Positions 54,196-63,494 of a DNA stretch of 64,000 nucleotides are shown here, piece after piece. Under the pieces are notes generated by a model. That model worked only from the letters and a program-made list of their open reading frames with translations. It did no database searches and was not told the DNA's origin. Numbering within the stretch: position 1 is the stretch's first letter; every line of letters starts with the position of its first letter. The DNA comes from Rhizobium mongolense subsp. loessense (GTDB lineage: Bacteria > Pseudomonadota > Alphaproteobacteria > Rhizobiales > Rhizobiaceae): assembly GCF_900099775.1 (NCBI RefSeq), contig NZ_FMTM01000012.1, positions 87,799 to 151,798 of the forward strand, read 5' to 3'. The position numbers and the translations under genes were made by a program.

Positions 54196-55260
54196 TTACT
54201 TGGCGGCTTTGGCGTCTTCCATAAGAACGGCGCGGACGTCCACACCCTCGCCCTTGTAGCGGTCGAGATTGTCCTTGGTGATGAGCGCCTGAGGGGTTGC
54301 AACGACGCGGGGCAACTTCTGGCCGGCGACAAGGCGGAGTGCTGTCTCGAGCGCAACTTCGCCCGTCAGCACCGGGAAGCTGTCGACCGTGCCGGTCAGA
54401 TCGCCGGCCTTGATCGACGCATAGGCATCCGAAATGCCATCCGTGCCGAACACCGCGACCTTGCCTGCAAGACCGGCGGCCTTGACCGCCTCGACGATGC
54501 CCAGCGCCATGCCGTCATTATTAGCATAGAAGCCGATCAAATCGGGATGCTGGTTTAGGATGTTGGTCGCTGCATCATAGGAGGTCTGGCGATCCCAGTT
54601 TCCGGGAACGCTGGCCACGACTTGGAACTTGCCGTTCTGCGTGATCGTTGACTTGAAGCCGTCGGTGCGCTGCACGGCAGCGTAGACGCCAGCCTGGCCT
54701 TCGACGATCGCCACCTTGCCGCCCTCCGTACGATTTTCGATGAACCACTTGGCGACGCGCACGCCGTTGTCGCGCTGGACGTTGCCGACGTAATGTTCCG
54801 CCTGAGGAATTACGGCGTCGTTGACGTTCACGACCGGCACATTGGCGGCTTTGGCCTGCTCGATTACCGGCTGCAGATTGGCGTCCGTCTGCGGTGAGAC
54901 CAAGAGGACATTGTAGCCCTGAGTGATCAGGCCTTCAGCGATCGTAAGCTGGCCGAGCTGGTCGCCTTCACTTTGTGCTGCTTGATAGACGACAGGCACG
55001 CCGACCTTTTTGCCGAACGCTTCGTAGCCTTCACCGAGCGAACGCCAGTATTCGTTTGTCAAGGTCTTGGAAACCGCGCCCGCCTTGGTGCCTTCGGGAA
55101 GCTTGGGGAAAGCGCCCAGCTTGGCTTCAAGCTGTGACCAATCCATCCTGTCCTTTTCAGTGTCGGAATTCAACGGGGCGAGGTCCTGTGCCAAGGCAGC
55201 ACTGACCAGAAAGCTTGCCGCGATGCTGGCAGCGAGGGTCGTCTTCAAAAAGTTCTTCAT
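54196..55260 (-). CDS. ABC sugar-binding protein (CUT2, ribose/allose-like)
   Basis: The internal ATG at 55260 gives a Sec signal peptide (MKNFLKTTLAASIAASFLVS, AALA, cut before QDLAP). The mature domain is type 1 (GQLTIAEGLITQGYNVLLVS, PVVNVNDAVIP, LIGFYANNDGMALGIVEAVK). It is 354 aa. It is encoded second in the leftward operon, after the TIM-barrel gene. Confidence 0.92.
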   Translation of the reverse strand: MKNFLKTTLAASIAASFLVSAALAQDLAPLNSDTEKDRMDWSQLEAKLGAFPKLPEGTKAGAVSKTLTNEYWRSLGEGYEAFGKKVGVPVVYQAAQSEGDQLGQLTIAEGLITQGYNVLLVSPQTDANLQPVIEQAKAANVPVVNVNDAVIPQAEHYVGNVQRDNGVRVAKWFIENRTEGGKVAIVEGQAGVYAAVQRTDGFKSTITQNGKFQVVASVPGNWDRQTSYDAATNILNQHPDLIGFYANNDGMALGIVEAVKAAGLAGKVAVFGTDGISDAYASIKAGDLTGTVDSFPVLTGEVALETALRLVAGQKLPRVVATPQALITKDNLDRYKGEGVDVRAVLMEDAKAAK

Positions 55261-55352
55261 CGGTTCCTCCCGGGTGTTCAACAAACACGCCTCCGGCGTG
55301 CCTTAGGTTACAAAGGGTCTTGGGCTCCAACAAAATCAGGCGTTTGGGCAGC

Positions 55353-56333
55353 TCAGCCGAGCATCAACTCTTGGATGACGGCCTGAGCGGACACTGCGTC
55401 CTGTCGGGCAACCGCGCCGGAAAGCCGATTGTCCTGCTCGAGGCGCTCCACGACAGCAAGCATCCGCTTGACGGTCTGGATATTCACCTCGCATTCGTGC
55501 ACCGGATCGAGACCGGTCATGTCAGGGAATGTGTCGAAATAGATCGCGCCGTCATAACCATCCTTGCGGATCTGGCGGAGAAGCTCGATCGTTTGCTGAG
55601 TATGCACAGCACCGACCATAAGGCCGTCATCGCGCTTGGCGTAGCCATCGTTCAGATGAACGCCGAGGACACGGCTGTGGCGGGCGATCAGTGCCGCGGC
55701 AAAGGCAGGCTGTTCATCGGCATAGAGCACATGCGCGAAGTCGAGGGTAACGCCAAGATTGGGCATGTCCACGTCCTTGATCGCCAGAAGCGTTGTGGCC
55801 GCATCCGGCATAAGGCTAAAGGAGCGTGGCTCATTGGGCTTGTATTCGATACTAATGAGGCAATCCGTATCATGGGCGCAAACTTCACGAATTCCTTCAA
55901 CTTCGTGTTCCCACAACAAATGGTAGTCCGCCTGGAAAGCATAATCGAAACCGTCCTGACCAAGCCAAAGGGTCATCAAGTTGCTGCCGGCGGCGCGGGC
56001 TGCATCAATGCCTTTTTTTGTCAGGTCAATTGCTTCGCGACGAACGATTGGGTCAGGATTGGTGAAGGCACCGATCTTGAAGGCCGGGTTAGTATAATAG
56101 CGCATGGCGAAACCATTGATCGCCAGTCCTAGGTCGCCAATCTGGCGCGCCAGGAGCGCTGGATCCGCCGTAACATGGTCTGGATAATTGAGATCAAGGT
56201 CGGTCAGGCCGGCGACCTTTGCAGCACGCGTCGCCATTTGCAACATGGTCGGTTTGCCGGAGAGGTCCGGCCACTCGGCATGTGGCTTGGAAGCAAAAGA
56301 GTTCAGGCGGGTAGCGAATTTCAAATTGGTCAC
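55353..56333 (-). CDS. TIM-barrel sugar isomerase/epimerase
   Basis: The 326-aa xylose-isomerase-like TIM barrel shows metal-site segments SIEYKPNEPRSFSLMPD, GVTLDFAHVLYADE and GVHLNDGYAKRDDGLMVGAV. It is the first gene of the leftward operon. In combination with an RpiR regulator, a CUT2 transporter and a kinase it recalls the E. coli allose (als) gene set, where AlsE is an epimerase, though AlsE is a different barrel. Substrate unknown. Confidence 0.82.
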   Translation of the reverse strand: MTNLKFATRLNSFASKPHAEWPDLSGKPTMLQMATRAAKVAGLTDLDLNYPDHVTADPALLARQIGDLGLAINGFAMRYYTNPAFKIGAFTNPDPIVRREAIDLTKKGIDAARAAGSNLMTLWLGQDGFDYAFQADYHLLWEHEVEGIREVCAHDTDCLISIEYKPNEPRSFSLMPDAATTLLAIKDVDMPNLGVTLDFAHVLYADEQPAFAAALIARHSRVLGVHLNDGYAKRDDGLMVGAVHTQQTIELLRQIRKDGYDGAIYFDTFPDMTGLDPVHECEVNIQTVKRMLAVVERLEQDNRLSGAVARQDAVSAQAVIQELMLG

Positions 56334-56364
56334 GATTTTCAGCTCACTTGGTCGATGGGTTACT

Positions 56365-56394
56365 ACTTCACAAATTAATCCGTGTTTGTAAAGT
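56365..56394. promoter_or_regulatory. 30-bp inverted-repeat operator before the allose-like operon
   Basis: Arms ACTTCACAAA and TTTGTAAAGT (one mismatch as a palindrome) lie 31 bp upstream of the first gene. The same outer bases and the same 30-bp total length recur at 61933-61962. Confidence 0.75.
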
Positions 56395-56666
56395 TATTAA
56401 TGTTGTGCGGTGCACCAATTCGTGAGGACAAGATGCCCGGTGCATGAATTTTCGACTTGCTGCTCGGTGCTGTAGAACTCGTCAAAGCAGGCCCCGGAAT
56501 CTTGAAAAGTCCGTGGTTGTTTGATCGACCTGCGACAACCGAAGAGGTCGTTGGACATGACCGCTTTGACCTAGGCTCGAGCGGCATTCAGGCTGCTAAC
56601 CGCTAAGTTTGACGACCATGCCGAAGTAATTGCGGCCTAAGCGGCCGACGCCAAAGAATGGTCAGC

Positions 56667-56800
56667 TCAATCGAGCGCACAAAAAGTTGCCGACAGGGTA
56701 TCGCCGGCACCCGTCGTGTCGATGACCGGTCGTCGGGAACGGTCGACACCACGACTAGCGCAGCGCCCTCTGCAGGCATGCGGCATGTCGATATTTTTCG
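56667..56800 (-). pseudogene. C-terminal remnant of a PfkB sugar-kinase gene
   Basis: Leftward frames give PAEGAALVVVSTVPDDR and, after a frame change, RPVIDTTGAGDTLSATFCALD before a stop. The GAGD anion-hole motif marks a PfkB kinase, but only about 40 residues remain. It lies just downstream of the second ABC operon, so it was probably that operon's kinase. The flanking 56395-56666 stretch shows nothing recognisable. Confidence 0.7.
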
Positions 56801-56839
56801 TCCTATGGAAGGTCTTGGTATGGCGGCTCCTCCAGGCTT

Positions 56840-57793
56840 CTATTTGACTGCGCCCGCAGTCAGGCCTTTGACAATGAAGCGCTCCAGGAAGATTCCGACG
56901 AGCACAAGGGGCATGATCGCGGCGGTCGCGATCGCTGCCATCGACCACCAGTTGATCCCCTGCGACCCGGTCTGGCTCGCCACCATTACCGGCAGAGTCT
57001 TTGCATTGGAGCTCGTCAGCAAGGCTGCGAAGAAATATTCATTCCAGCAGAGGATCACCGATAGGATGAAAGCCGCCACCATGCCCGGCAGTGCAATCGG
57101 TAGGACAATGCGCACAAACGCGCCCCAGATCGAGCATCCATCGACCAAAGCCGCCTGCTCAAGCTCAACCGGAATCGTGTCAAACTGGTCGCGCATGATC
57201 CAGATGACGATCGGCAGCACCATCAGCGTATAGACGAGCACGAGGCCGATCAGCGTGTCGAGCAGCATGAGGTTCTTGTAGAGAACAAGAAACGGCATGG
57301 CGAGGACAACGGGTGGCAGGATCAACTGCGACAGGAAGAAGAACGAGATGTCCTTGTTCGTCATCCAAAGAAACTTGTATGAAAACCGGCTGAGCCCGTA
57401 GGCCGCAAGCGAGCCAATGACGACCGCCAGGAACGAGGCGCCGGCAGAGGCGACGATGCTGTTGAGAAACCGGCGTAGGAACTCGTCGCGCACGGTGGAT
57501 GGGGAAAGCAGAGTATCGGGCGAGAGGCCGAGCGAGCGCCAGCCCTTCCAGTCGGGCGTAAAATCGATAAAGGGGATGAGGTGCCCCTGCGTGACGTTGA
57601 CCGCCGTCTTGAACGAGGTCGTGATCGTCCAGTAGATCGGAAACAAGGAAATGAAGGCCCAAAAGATCAGCGCAGCGTAGATCAGCAGGCTGGGCGTCAG
57701 GAATCGTGGTCGGCCGGGCCAAAGGCTTCCGGACCGCGACAAAGGGCGCCTCACGGAAGGGCTGGCTGAGGATGTGTCGGTGGCGTTGACCAT
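56840..57793 (-). CDS. ABC sugar/polyol permease (MalG type)
   Basis: The 317-aa protein has six membrane segments and the EAA loop ELEQAALVDGCSIWGAFVRI, VLPIALPG, and ends FLERFIVKGLTAGAVK as MalG-type permeases do. ATG 57793 lies 10 bp after the upstream permease gene. The N-terminal 25 residues are cytoplasmic and basic. Confidence 0.9.
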   Translation of the reverse strand: MVNATDTSSASPSVRRPLSRSGSLWPGRPRFLTPSLLIYAALIFWAFISLFPIYWTITTSFKTAVNVTQGHLIPFIDFTPDWKGWRSLGLSPDTLLSPSTVRDEFLRRFLNSIVASAGASFLAVVIGSLAAYGLSRFSYKFLWMTNKDISFFFLSQLILPPVVLAMPFLVLYKNLMLLDTLIGLVLVYTLMVLPIVIWIMRDQFDTIPVELEQAALVDGCSIWGAFVRIVLPIALPGMVAAFILSVILCWNEYFFAALLTSSNAKTLPVMVASQTGSQGINWWSMAAIATAAIMPLVLVGIFLERFIVKGLTAGAVK

Positions 57794-57803
57794 AGCAGGT
57801 GCC

Positions 57804-58928
57804 TCAGTTGGATTGCTGCATCCATCGGCTGGCACCTTTGAGGATGAGCGCGACGACGATGATGATGACAACGAGGTAAAATTCAGCGAGCATGGTGCCG
57901 TAGCCCACGTTCGAGCGGTCGCGATATTCGCGGAAGATGAAGCTCGACACGGTGTCGGTCGCGCCACCCGGCCCCCCTGCCGTCACGTTGATGACGATGT
58001 CGGCGAGCTTGAGCTGGAAAATGATGCGCAAGATGACGACGGTCAAGCTGACCGGCAGCATTAGGGGAAAGGTGATCTCCTTGAAACTCTGCCAACCGGA
58101 GGCGCCGTCCACCTTCGCCGCTTCCTTCACCTCCGCCGGCAGCGCCTGCAGGCCAGCCAGGAGCAGGATCATCATGAAGGGGATCGATACCCAGGCATCC
58201 ATCGCCATGATGGAGGTCCGCGCCAGCCAGGGTGTTGCAAAGAAAGCAGGATTGTCCCAGCCGAGGTGGCGGGCGAGCGTGGCCGCCGGACCAAAGCGGT
58301 ATTCCATCAGCGATTTGCCGATCATCCAGCTAACGGCCACCGGGCTCAGCATCAGCGGTAGCAGGAAGGCCACGCGGAAGAACTTGCGCGCACGGATCTC
58401 CGCATTCAGCAATAGAGCAAGCCCGAAGGCGATGGCATATTGCACCAGCACCGACAGGACATAATAGACCATGTTGAGCAGCGCGTTCCAGAAATAGGTG
58501 TCCGAAAATAGTGCGCGAAGATTGTCGAGCCCGTTGAAACGACGGCCGGCGACAGCACTCAAGTTCCAGTCCGTGAAGGCGATATAAGCGCCGAAGACGG
58601 TAGGAAACACGACCATTGCCACTGTGAAGAGGACCGCTGGCAGCACGAAGACAGCGCGCTGCCCGTCTTCACCACGGATCATGACCTGCGCGGCACATAG
58701 CGCACTCGCCCATATAATATAAGCGAAGAGCAGCGGACGCCAGTTGACAAGGCCAATTGATGTTGCACCGGTGGCTTCGAGAACCTGCAGGACGAGCGTC
58801 GCAAACAGCAACGTGGTCGCGGCCCACAGTAGTATGCGGCCGCGCCGCGCGCCGCTGATCTGAACCGCCGTTTGCTCGGAACGCGTTGCAGCGGGTGGGA
58901 TGCCTGCTGGCATTATGGTATGGGACAT
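57804..58928 (-). CDS. ABC sugar/polyol permease (MalF type, N-terminally extended)
   Basis: The 374-aa permease has two extra N-terminal hydrophobic segments (ILLWAATTLLFATLVLQVLE, LLFAYIIWASALCAAQVMI) before the usual six, and an EAA loop EVKEAAKVDGASGWQSFKEI. ATG 58928 follows GAAGGTTTGTCA; the TTG two codons earlier is less likely. It pairs with the 56840 permease. Confidence 0.9.
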   Translation of the reverse strand: MSHTIMPAGIPPAATRSEQTAVQISGARRGRILLWAATTLLFATLVLQVLEATGATSIGLVNWRPLLFAYIIWASALCAAQVMIRGEDGQRAVFVLPAVLFTVAMVVFPTVFGAYIAFTDWNLSAVAGRRFNGLDNLRALFSDTYFWNALLNMVYYVLSVLVQYAIAFGLALLLNAEIRARKFFRVAFLLPLMLSPVAVSWMIGKSLMEYRFGPAATLARHLGWDNPAFFATPWLARTSIMAMDAWVSIPFMMILLLAGLQALPAEVKEAAKVDGASGWQSFKEITFPLMLPVSLTVVILRIIFQLKLADIVINVTAGGPGGATDTVSSFIFREYRDRSNVGYGTMLAEFYLVVIIIVVALILKGASRWMQQSN

Positions 58929-59002
58929 TGACAAACCTTCGACGCATGCTCTTCAGGCATGGATGAGAGCCAGGCGTCGCGGGCGACGCTTGGCTGTTCA
59001 GC

Positions 59003-60664
59003 TTAGGCCCCGAGCGAGGCCTTGTAGAGCGCGATCTGCTTGTCGCGGCCGAGCTGCTCGGTGATCTTTTCCCAAGCGGCAGCGATTGCATCGGCTCCGG
59101 CTTGTGCGCTCGCCTGACCGGCAAAAACCTTCGCCAGTTCGTCTTCGGCCACGCTGTAATACTGGAAGATGCCCGGTATGCGCGGTTCGATGGCCGCATT
59201 CGGATGGTTGTAAGAATTCGACTGGGAAGCAAGATAGCTCGAGATGAATGCTTCGTCGTAACCGGCTGCCACCCATTCCTTGATATCGAACTGACTCTTG
59301 CGGTAGCATTGGAAGCCGGATGGATACGCCGCAGTCCAAAGAGCAAGATCCTTTCCACCGAGATGGGCTGCCGCACTCCAGGCCGCCTTCTTCTTCTTCT
59401 CGTCGCTGTCAACGCGCGCCATTACGTAAACGCCCCAGCCGAGATAGGCCATGTTCGGCGCGTGGTTCGGACCGCTTGCGAGCTTGTCCCACTGGCCGGT
59501 CTTGGCGTTGTAGACGTCGTCTGAACCCGGCAGGATATCGAATCCGATTGTATCGCCAACAACCGAGCTGTCGCTGGTGCGGGCGCTGGAGCCTACATCG
59601 CCCCACCAGGAGACCATGGAGCCCGTGCCGGCCAGAAACTGCTGGAAGGCGGTCGTGCCCGGATCGGCATTAAGCTGGTCGCCGGCTTCCGACGGCAGGG
59701 CGTCGATGACGTCCTGAATTGCGCGAACCCATGCCGGATTGTTGATGCGCGGCTTCATAGTATCCACGTCGAAGAGCCAAGCTTTGTCGTCTGGGTGTTT
59801 AGCGTAGGCCGTGGCCCTTGAGCCCAGGAAGTAGAAGCCAAATCCGCCCCACGCCTTTGGTGCATCGAGATAACCGATGGCATCCGCGCCGCCGATCTTC
59901 TTGCCTTTGAGAAACTTGGTGGCCTCCTGGACCTTCTGCCAAGTCTTTGGCACCCCCCATTCGCCCTCGTGGCCTTCGTCTTTCCAGGCCTTAGCGAGTG
60001 TCTCGTCGGTAAAATAGTCAGTGCGATAATTGAAGTTGTGACAATCGCCATCGACCGAGATGCGGTAGGTCTTACCGTCCCAGGTGCCGACGGGCGCTTT
60101 CAGGTAATCGACATAGTCATCCATGTCGATCTGCGCCTTGACCCAATCGGGCATTTCCGACGCCAGTCCCTTGCCACAAACATCGCCCTCAAACGGAGCG
60201 CCCATTTCCAGGATGTCAAAATCGACGGTACCCGTGGCAATTGCCTGCTGCAGGCGCGGATTGTAGTCGGCCTGGGCCAGATCGATCCATGTGATCTTGG
60301 CACCGGTATAGGCCTCCCACGGCTTCAAGAAACCGCGGAAAAGGACGTTGTGGAGATTCTGGTTATTCAAGCCCATGAAGGAAAGTTCGACGCCCGAGAA
60401 CTCGCCCTGCTTGACGTTCTTCTTGGTGGCCTCCAGGCACATCTCACCAACTTTCTGCCAGTCGGCGTCCGTTGGCGATCCTTTGCCCACGCCTGGAACC
60501 TGCAGAATTTGACCCCGCAACGAGGTGTCCTGTGCGAAGGCTGTGCCGAACGGGCTGATGACACCACCCATGGCGGCAACGGCACCAATACTGGCACTGG
60601 TCTTTAAGATAGCGCGCCTGCTCAGGCCGATTGCCATCATTTTCTCGAAATCACTGACTTTCAC
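59003..60664 (-). CDS. Large ABC substrate-binding protein with a Tat signal
   Basis: A GTG start at 60664 follows GGGAGGAGAACCAC. The N-terminus has a twin-arginine motif (LSRRAILKTSASIGAVAAMG), so export through Tat is predicted. At 553 aa it is about 130 residues longer than ordinary sugar-binding proteins. Large family-1 binding proteins of this kind are often associated with polyol or glycerol-type importers. It precedes the two permease genes in one leftward operon. Confidence 0.87.
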   Translation of the reverse strand: MKVSDFEKMMAIGLSRRAILKTSASIGAVAAMGGVISPFGTAFAQDTSLRGQILQVPGVGKGSPTDADWQKVGEMCLEATKKNVKQGEFSGVELSFMGLNNQNLHNVLFRGFLKPWEAYTGAKITWIDLAQADYNPRLQQAIATGTVDFDILEMGAPFEGDVCGKGLASEMPDWVKAQIDMDDYVDYLKAPVGTWDGKTYRISVDGDCHNFNYRTDYFTDETLAKAWKDEGHEGEWGVPKTWQKVQEATKFLKGKKIGGADAIGYLDAPKAWGGFGFYFLGSRATAYAKHPDDKAWLFDVDTMKPRINNPAWVRAIQDVIDALPSEAGDQLNADPGTTAFQQFLAGTGSMVSWWGDVGSSARTSDSSVVGDTIGFDILPGSDDVYNAKTGQWDKLASGPNHAPNMAYLGWGVYVMARVDSDEKKKKAAWSAAAHLGGKDLALWTAAYPSGFQCYRKSQFDIKEWVAAGYDEAFISSYLASQSNSYNHPNAAIEPRIPGIFQYYSVAEDELAKVFAGQASAQAGADAIAAAWEKITEQLGRDKQIALYKASLGA

Positions 60665-60736
60665 GTGGTTCTCCTCCCGTTGTTGAACAAATGCCACGGT
60701 GTGGCTAAGCCGCTTTCTCCAAAGCGTCTGCAAAAT

Positions 60737-61798
60737 TTACCCGAGCCGCGTTCCGCTCTGTGCATCGAATAGATGTACGCGATCGGCGTTGGGCGTCATC
60801 GCGATCAGGTGGTCTGAGGGCTCTTTGACCCGGTCGCGAAATACGCCGATGACCTTCTGCTGCCCAAGCCTGGCAAAAACCTGGGTCTCAGATCCGGTGG
60901 ATTCCACCACCGAAACCTGAGCTTTGACGTCACCGCCAAGCGTAAAATGCTCTGGTCGGATCCCATACCAGGCAGGACGCCCATCTGACCCTGCAGGCAC
61001 GCTTGCCAGCGGCAATCGAATCCCCTCGCCGGTCTCGAAAAAAGGCTCCGAGGCAACGCGGATGTGGCCCTTGATTAGATTCATGGACGGCGATCCGATG
61101 AAGCCGGCGACAAAGGTGTTGGCGGGATTATCGTAAAGCGTCATCGGTGAGCCGATCTGCTCAACGCGACCATCTCTTAAAACCACAATCCGGTCGGCCA
61201 TGGTCATGGCCTCTACCTGGTCATGCGTCACATAAATCATGGTTGTTGCCAGACGACGCTGCAACTCCTTGATTTCCGCTCGCATCTGCACGCGTAGCTT
61301 GGCGTCTAGATTGGACAGTGGCTCGTCGAACAGGAACACTTTGGGATCACGCACAATCGCCCTGCCCATCGCAACCCGCTGACGCTGCCCGCCAGAAAGC
61401 TGCCGGGGATATCGCGCGAGGTATGGTGTGAGATCTAGGATCTCGGCAGCCTTGCGCACATGCTCTTCAATATAAGCCTTGGTTTCGCCGCGCATTTTCA
61501 GTGCGAAGCCCATGTTCTCGGCCACCGTTTTGTGCGGATAGAGGGCATAGCTCTGAAACACCATGGCGATGTCGCGGTCCTTCGGCGGCAGACCGTTAAC
61601 CACTCTACCGTCGATCTTGATGTCGCCAAAGCTGATTTGCTCAAGGCCGGCGACCATCCGCAGCAGCGTCGATTTCCCGCAGCCGGATGGCCCAACAAGA
61701 ACGACAAACTCGCCGTCCGGGATTTCCACGGATACCCCATGGATCACTGTCAAGCTACCATAGGCTTTGCCGACGTTGTCGATATTCATCGATGCCAA
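60737..61798 (-). CDS. ABC sugar/polyol-import ATPase (UgpC/MalK type)
   Basis: Walker A GPSGCGKST, signature LSGGQRQRVAMGRA, Walker B FLFDEPLSNLD, switch VTHDQVEAMTM and a C-terminal OB-fold domain (WYGIRPEHFTLGG) are intact. The start is a choice between TTG 61798, 6 bp after GAGGAG, and ATG 61789, 15 bp after it. Spacing favours the TTG. It is the first gene of the leftward operon. Confidence 0.92.
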   Translation of the reverse strand: MASMNIDNVGKAYGSLTVIHGVSVEIPDGEFVVLVGPSGCGKSTLLRMVAGLEQISFGDIKIDGRVVNGLPPKDRDIAMVFQSYALYPHKTVAENMGFALKMRGETKAYIEEHVRKAAEILDLTPYLARYPRQLSGGQRQRVAMGRAIVRDPKVFLFDEPLSNLDAKLRVQMRAEIKELQRRLATTMIYVTHDQVEAMTMADRIVVLRDGRVEQIGSPMTLYDNPANTFVAGFIGSPSMNLIKGHIRVASEPFFETGEGIRLPLASVPAGSDGRPAWYGIRPEHFTLGGDVKAQVSVVESTGSETQVFARLGQQKVIGVFRDRVKEPSDHLIAMTPNADRVHLFDAQSGTRLG

Positions 61799-61932
61799 AT
61801 TGTTCTCCTCAAACGGCGTCGCGCTCTCCTCGCTACGTCCCCTCCAGGATCCCGCTCAACGGAGGCGGCGGGAAGCAATGCGCTTCACCACCGCCGTTCC
61901 GGAGATCCTGGGAGGATATCGCCGCGCATCAA

Positions 61933-61962
61933 ACTTCACATGATACCGTAATTTTGTAAAGT
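61933..61962. promoter_or_regulatory. 30-bp inverted-repeat operator, second copy
   Basis: ACTTCACA at the left and TTTGTAAAGT at the right enclose a 12-bp centre that differs from the copy at 56365-56394; total length is the same. It lies 135 bp upstream of the ATPase start and 203 bp upstream of the divergent FucU gene. The rest of 61799-62164 is the shared promoter region; no other gene fits. Confidence 0.75.
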
Positions 61963-62164
61963 GCGTTGGGTAAATAGTTCGCAATTTTTTTATGAGCGGT
62001 AATCAGTCAGTAATGCCCGGGGAAAGCTCGGACTTGCATGCAGCCGCGATCACGCCCGAAACGAGGAGAGGCTTAGGGACTCACCCCCGCTGTGTCATTG
62101 CGAACATTACGGAGATGCAGTAAGCCGTAAAGAACAGGGTGTTGTCGCTCGGGAGGAGAATTAA

Positions 62165-62605
62165 GTGCTAAAGGGAATCGATCCGGTCATAAACGCCGAA
62201 CTGTTGTACGCCTTGATGCTTATGGGACATGGTGATCAATTGGTTCTGTGTGACGTCAACCACCCGGCTCAGACAATCGCTCGGCATACAACCTACGGCC
62301 GCCTGATCGATGTCTCGGGATGTGGCCTCGCACGGGTTGCGGAAGCTGTCTTAAAACTGTTTCCTCTCGACACTTTCGTCACCGCACCGGTAAAACGCAT
62401 GCAGGTTGTCGATGACCCAGATGCTCCCATGCCAATTTTCGAGACTATGCAGTCAGTTGTCGATCGAGCCGAAGATAGGCGCGTCCCCATAGAAGCCTTA
62501 GAGCGTTTTGCGTTCTATGAGGCAGCAAAAAAGTCGTTTGCAATTGTAAGAACCTCAGATATGGGGCCCTATGGGTGCTTCATTTTCAGCAAAGGCGTCG
62601 TTTAA
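62165..62605 (+). CDS. RbsD/FucU-family sugar mutarotase
   Basis: The 146-aa protein (VINAELLYALMLMGHGDQLV, LCDVNHPAQ, TSDMGPYGCFIFSKGVV) is a standard FucU-type mutarotase with the conserved MGHGD histidine. GTG 62165 follows GGGAGGAGAATTAA. It interconverts sugar anomers after uptake. It is divergent from the second ABC operon and probably serves its substrate. Confidence 0.9.
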   Translation: MLKGIDPVINAELLYALMLMGHGDQLVLCDVNHPAQTIARHTTYGRLIDVSGCGLARVAEAVLKLFPLDTFVTAPVKRMQVVDDPDAPMPIFETMQSVVDRAEDRRVPIEALERFAFYEAAKKSFAIVRTSDMGPYGCFIFSKGVV

Positions 62606-62729
62606 GTCCGGTCCGACAAAAACGACATTCAGCGAGGCACGCCGCGGGTTGACGACCCATTATCGACGCCGACGGGCGTCCAATCACGTTGATATAGACA
62701 GTCGGTCAATCTCATAGCGGACGCTCCGG

Positions 62730-63355
62730 CTGTGGTATGCAGGAAAATCAGTAATCGGGTCGGGCGCATCACCCGTGCCGGCTGCCGCCTTGCCGACGGC
62801 CGGGGCGATGTCGGGGATCAAGCGTGGATCGAAGGGCTTGGGAATGATGTGCTCGGTACCGAACGACAGCACTTCTCCCCCATTGGTATTGGCCAAGGTT
62901 TCATAGGCTCGACGCGCGCTAGCGCCGCAATGGCTGACACTGCCGCCATCTTCATATCTTCGTTGACTTCGGTCGCCTGGCAGTCGAGCGCGCCACGCAA
63001 GATGTAGGGGAAACAGAGAGATTGTTGACCTGATTGGCGAGGTCGCAGCGTCAGTGGCGATGATCGCATCGGCCGCGCGGCTTCCACAACGTGCGGCATT
63101 ATTTTCAGATCCGGATTGGCCAGCAGTTTCAGCCATCGGGCTTGAATTCAGCAGGGGCGGATAGGCCCAGAAAGACTTCGGCCAGCTTACGGGCATCGGT
63201 CCGATGGGCGAACCGGCGCATGTCGGGCAGCATCGGGGTATTGCGCTCGGCATGAACGACGCCGTTGATGTCGGTCAGCGTGATCGGCTCCGGATGACAA
63301 TGATAGTCGTGAGCGGCTTGGCGGACGTCATCGATCATGCCGAAATTCTTCAAGA
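62730..63355 (-). pseudogene. Decayed NADP-malic-enzyme gene
   Basis: Leftward frames together give ITLTDINGVVHAERNTPMLP, TDARKLAEVFLGLSA, then CFPYILRGALDCQATEVNED, MKMAAVSAIAALAR, and last LSFGTEHIIPKPFDPRLIPD, IAPAVGKAAA. These are consecutive segments of a malic enzyme, but in three frames and without the N-terminal third. Several frameshifts make it non-functional. Confidence 0.85.
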
Positions 63356-63361
63356 AATGTC

Positions 63362-63384
63362 GGGGAGCGGAACGAGCGCTCCCC
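63362..63384. terminator. Hairpin after the tarD fragment
   Basis: A perfect 8-bp stem (GGGGAGCG / CGCTCCCC) with a 7-nt loop lies just beyond the stop of the leftward tarD fragment, with no T-run. Confidence 0.45.
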
Positions 63385-63395
63385 ACTAAACAACG

Positions 63396-63494
63396 CTATT
63401 CGGCGAGTTCGCGCATGACCTTGATCAGGTCGGACTTGCCTTCGAAGCCGATGCCCGGCAGTTCCGGCATCGTGATGTGGCCGTCGATGACTTT
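63396..63494 (-). pseudogene. 3' fragment of a D-tartrate dehydratase gene
   Basis: The leftward frame reads VIDGHITMPELPGIGFEGKS, DLIKVMRELAE and stop, identical in protein to the end of tarD at 38755 but with many silent base changes. Only the last 31 codons remain. Confidence 0.9.
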
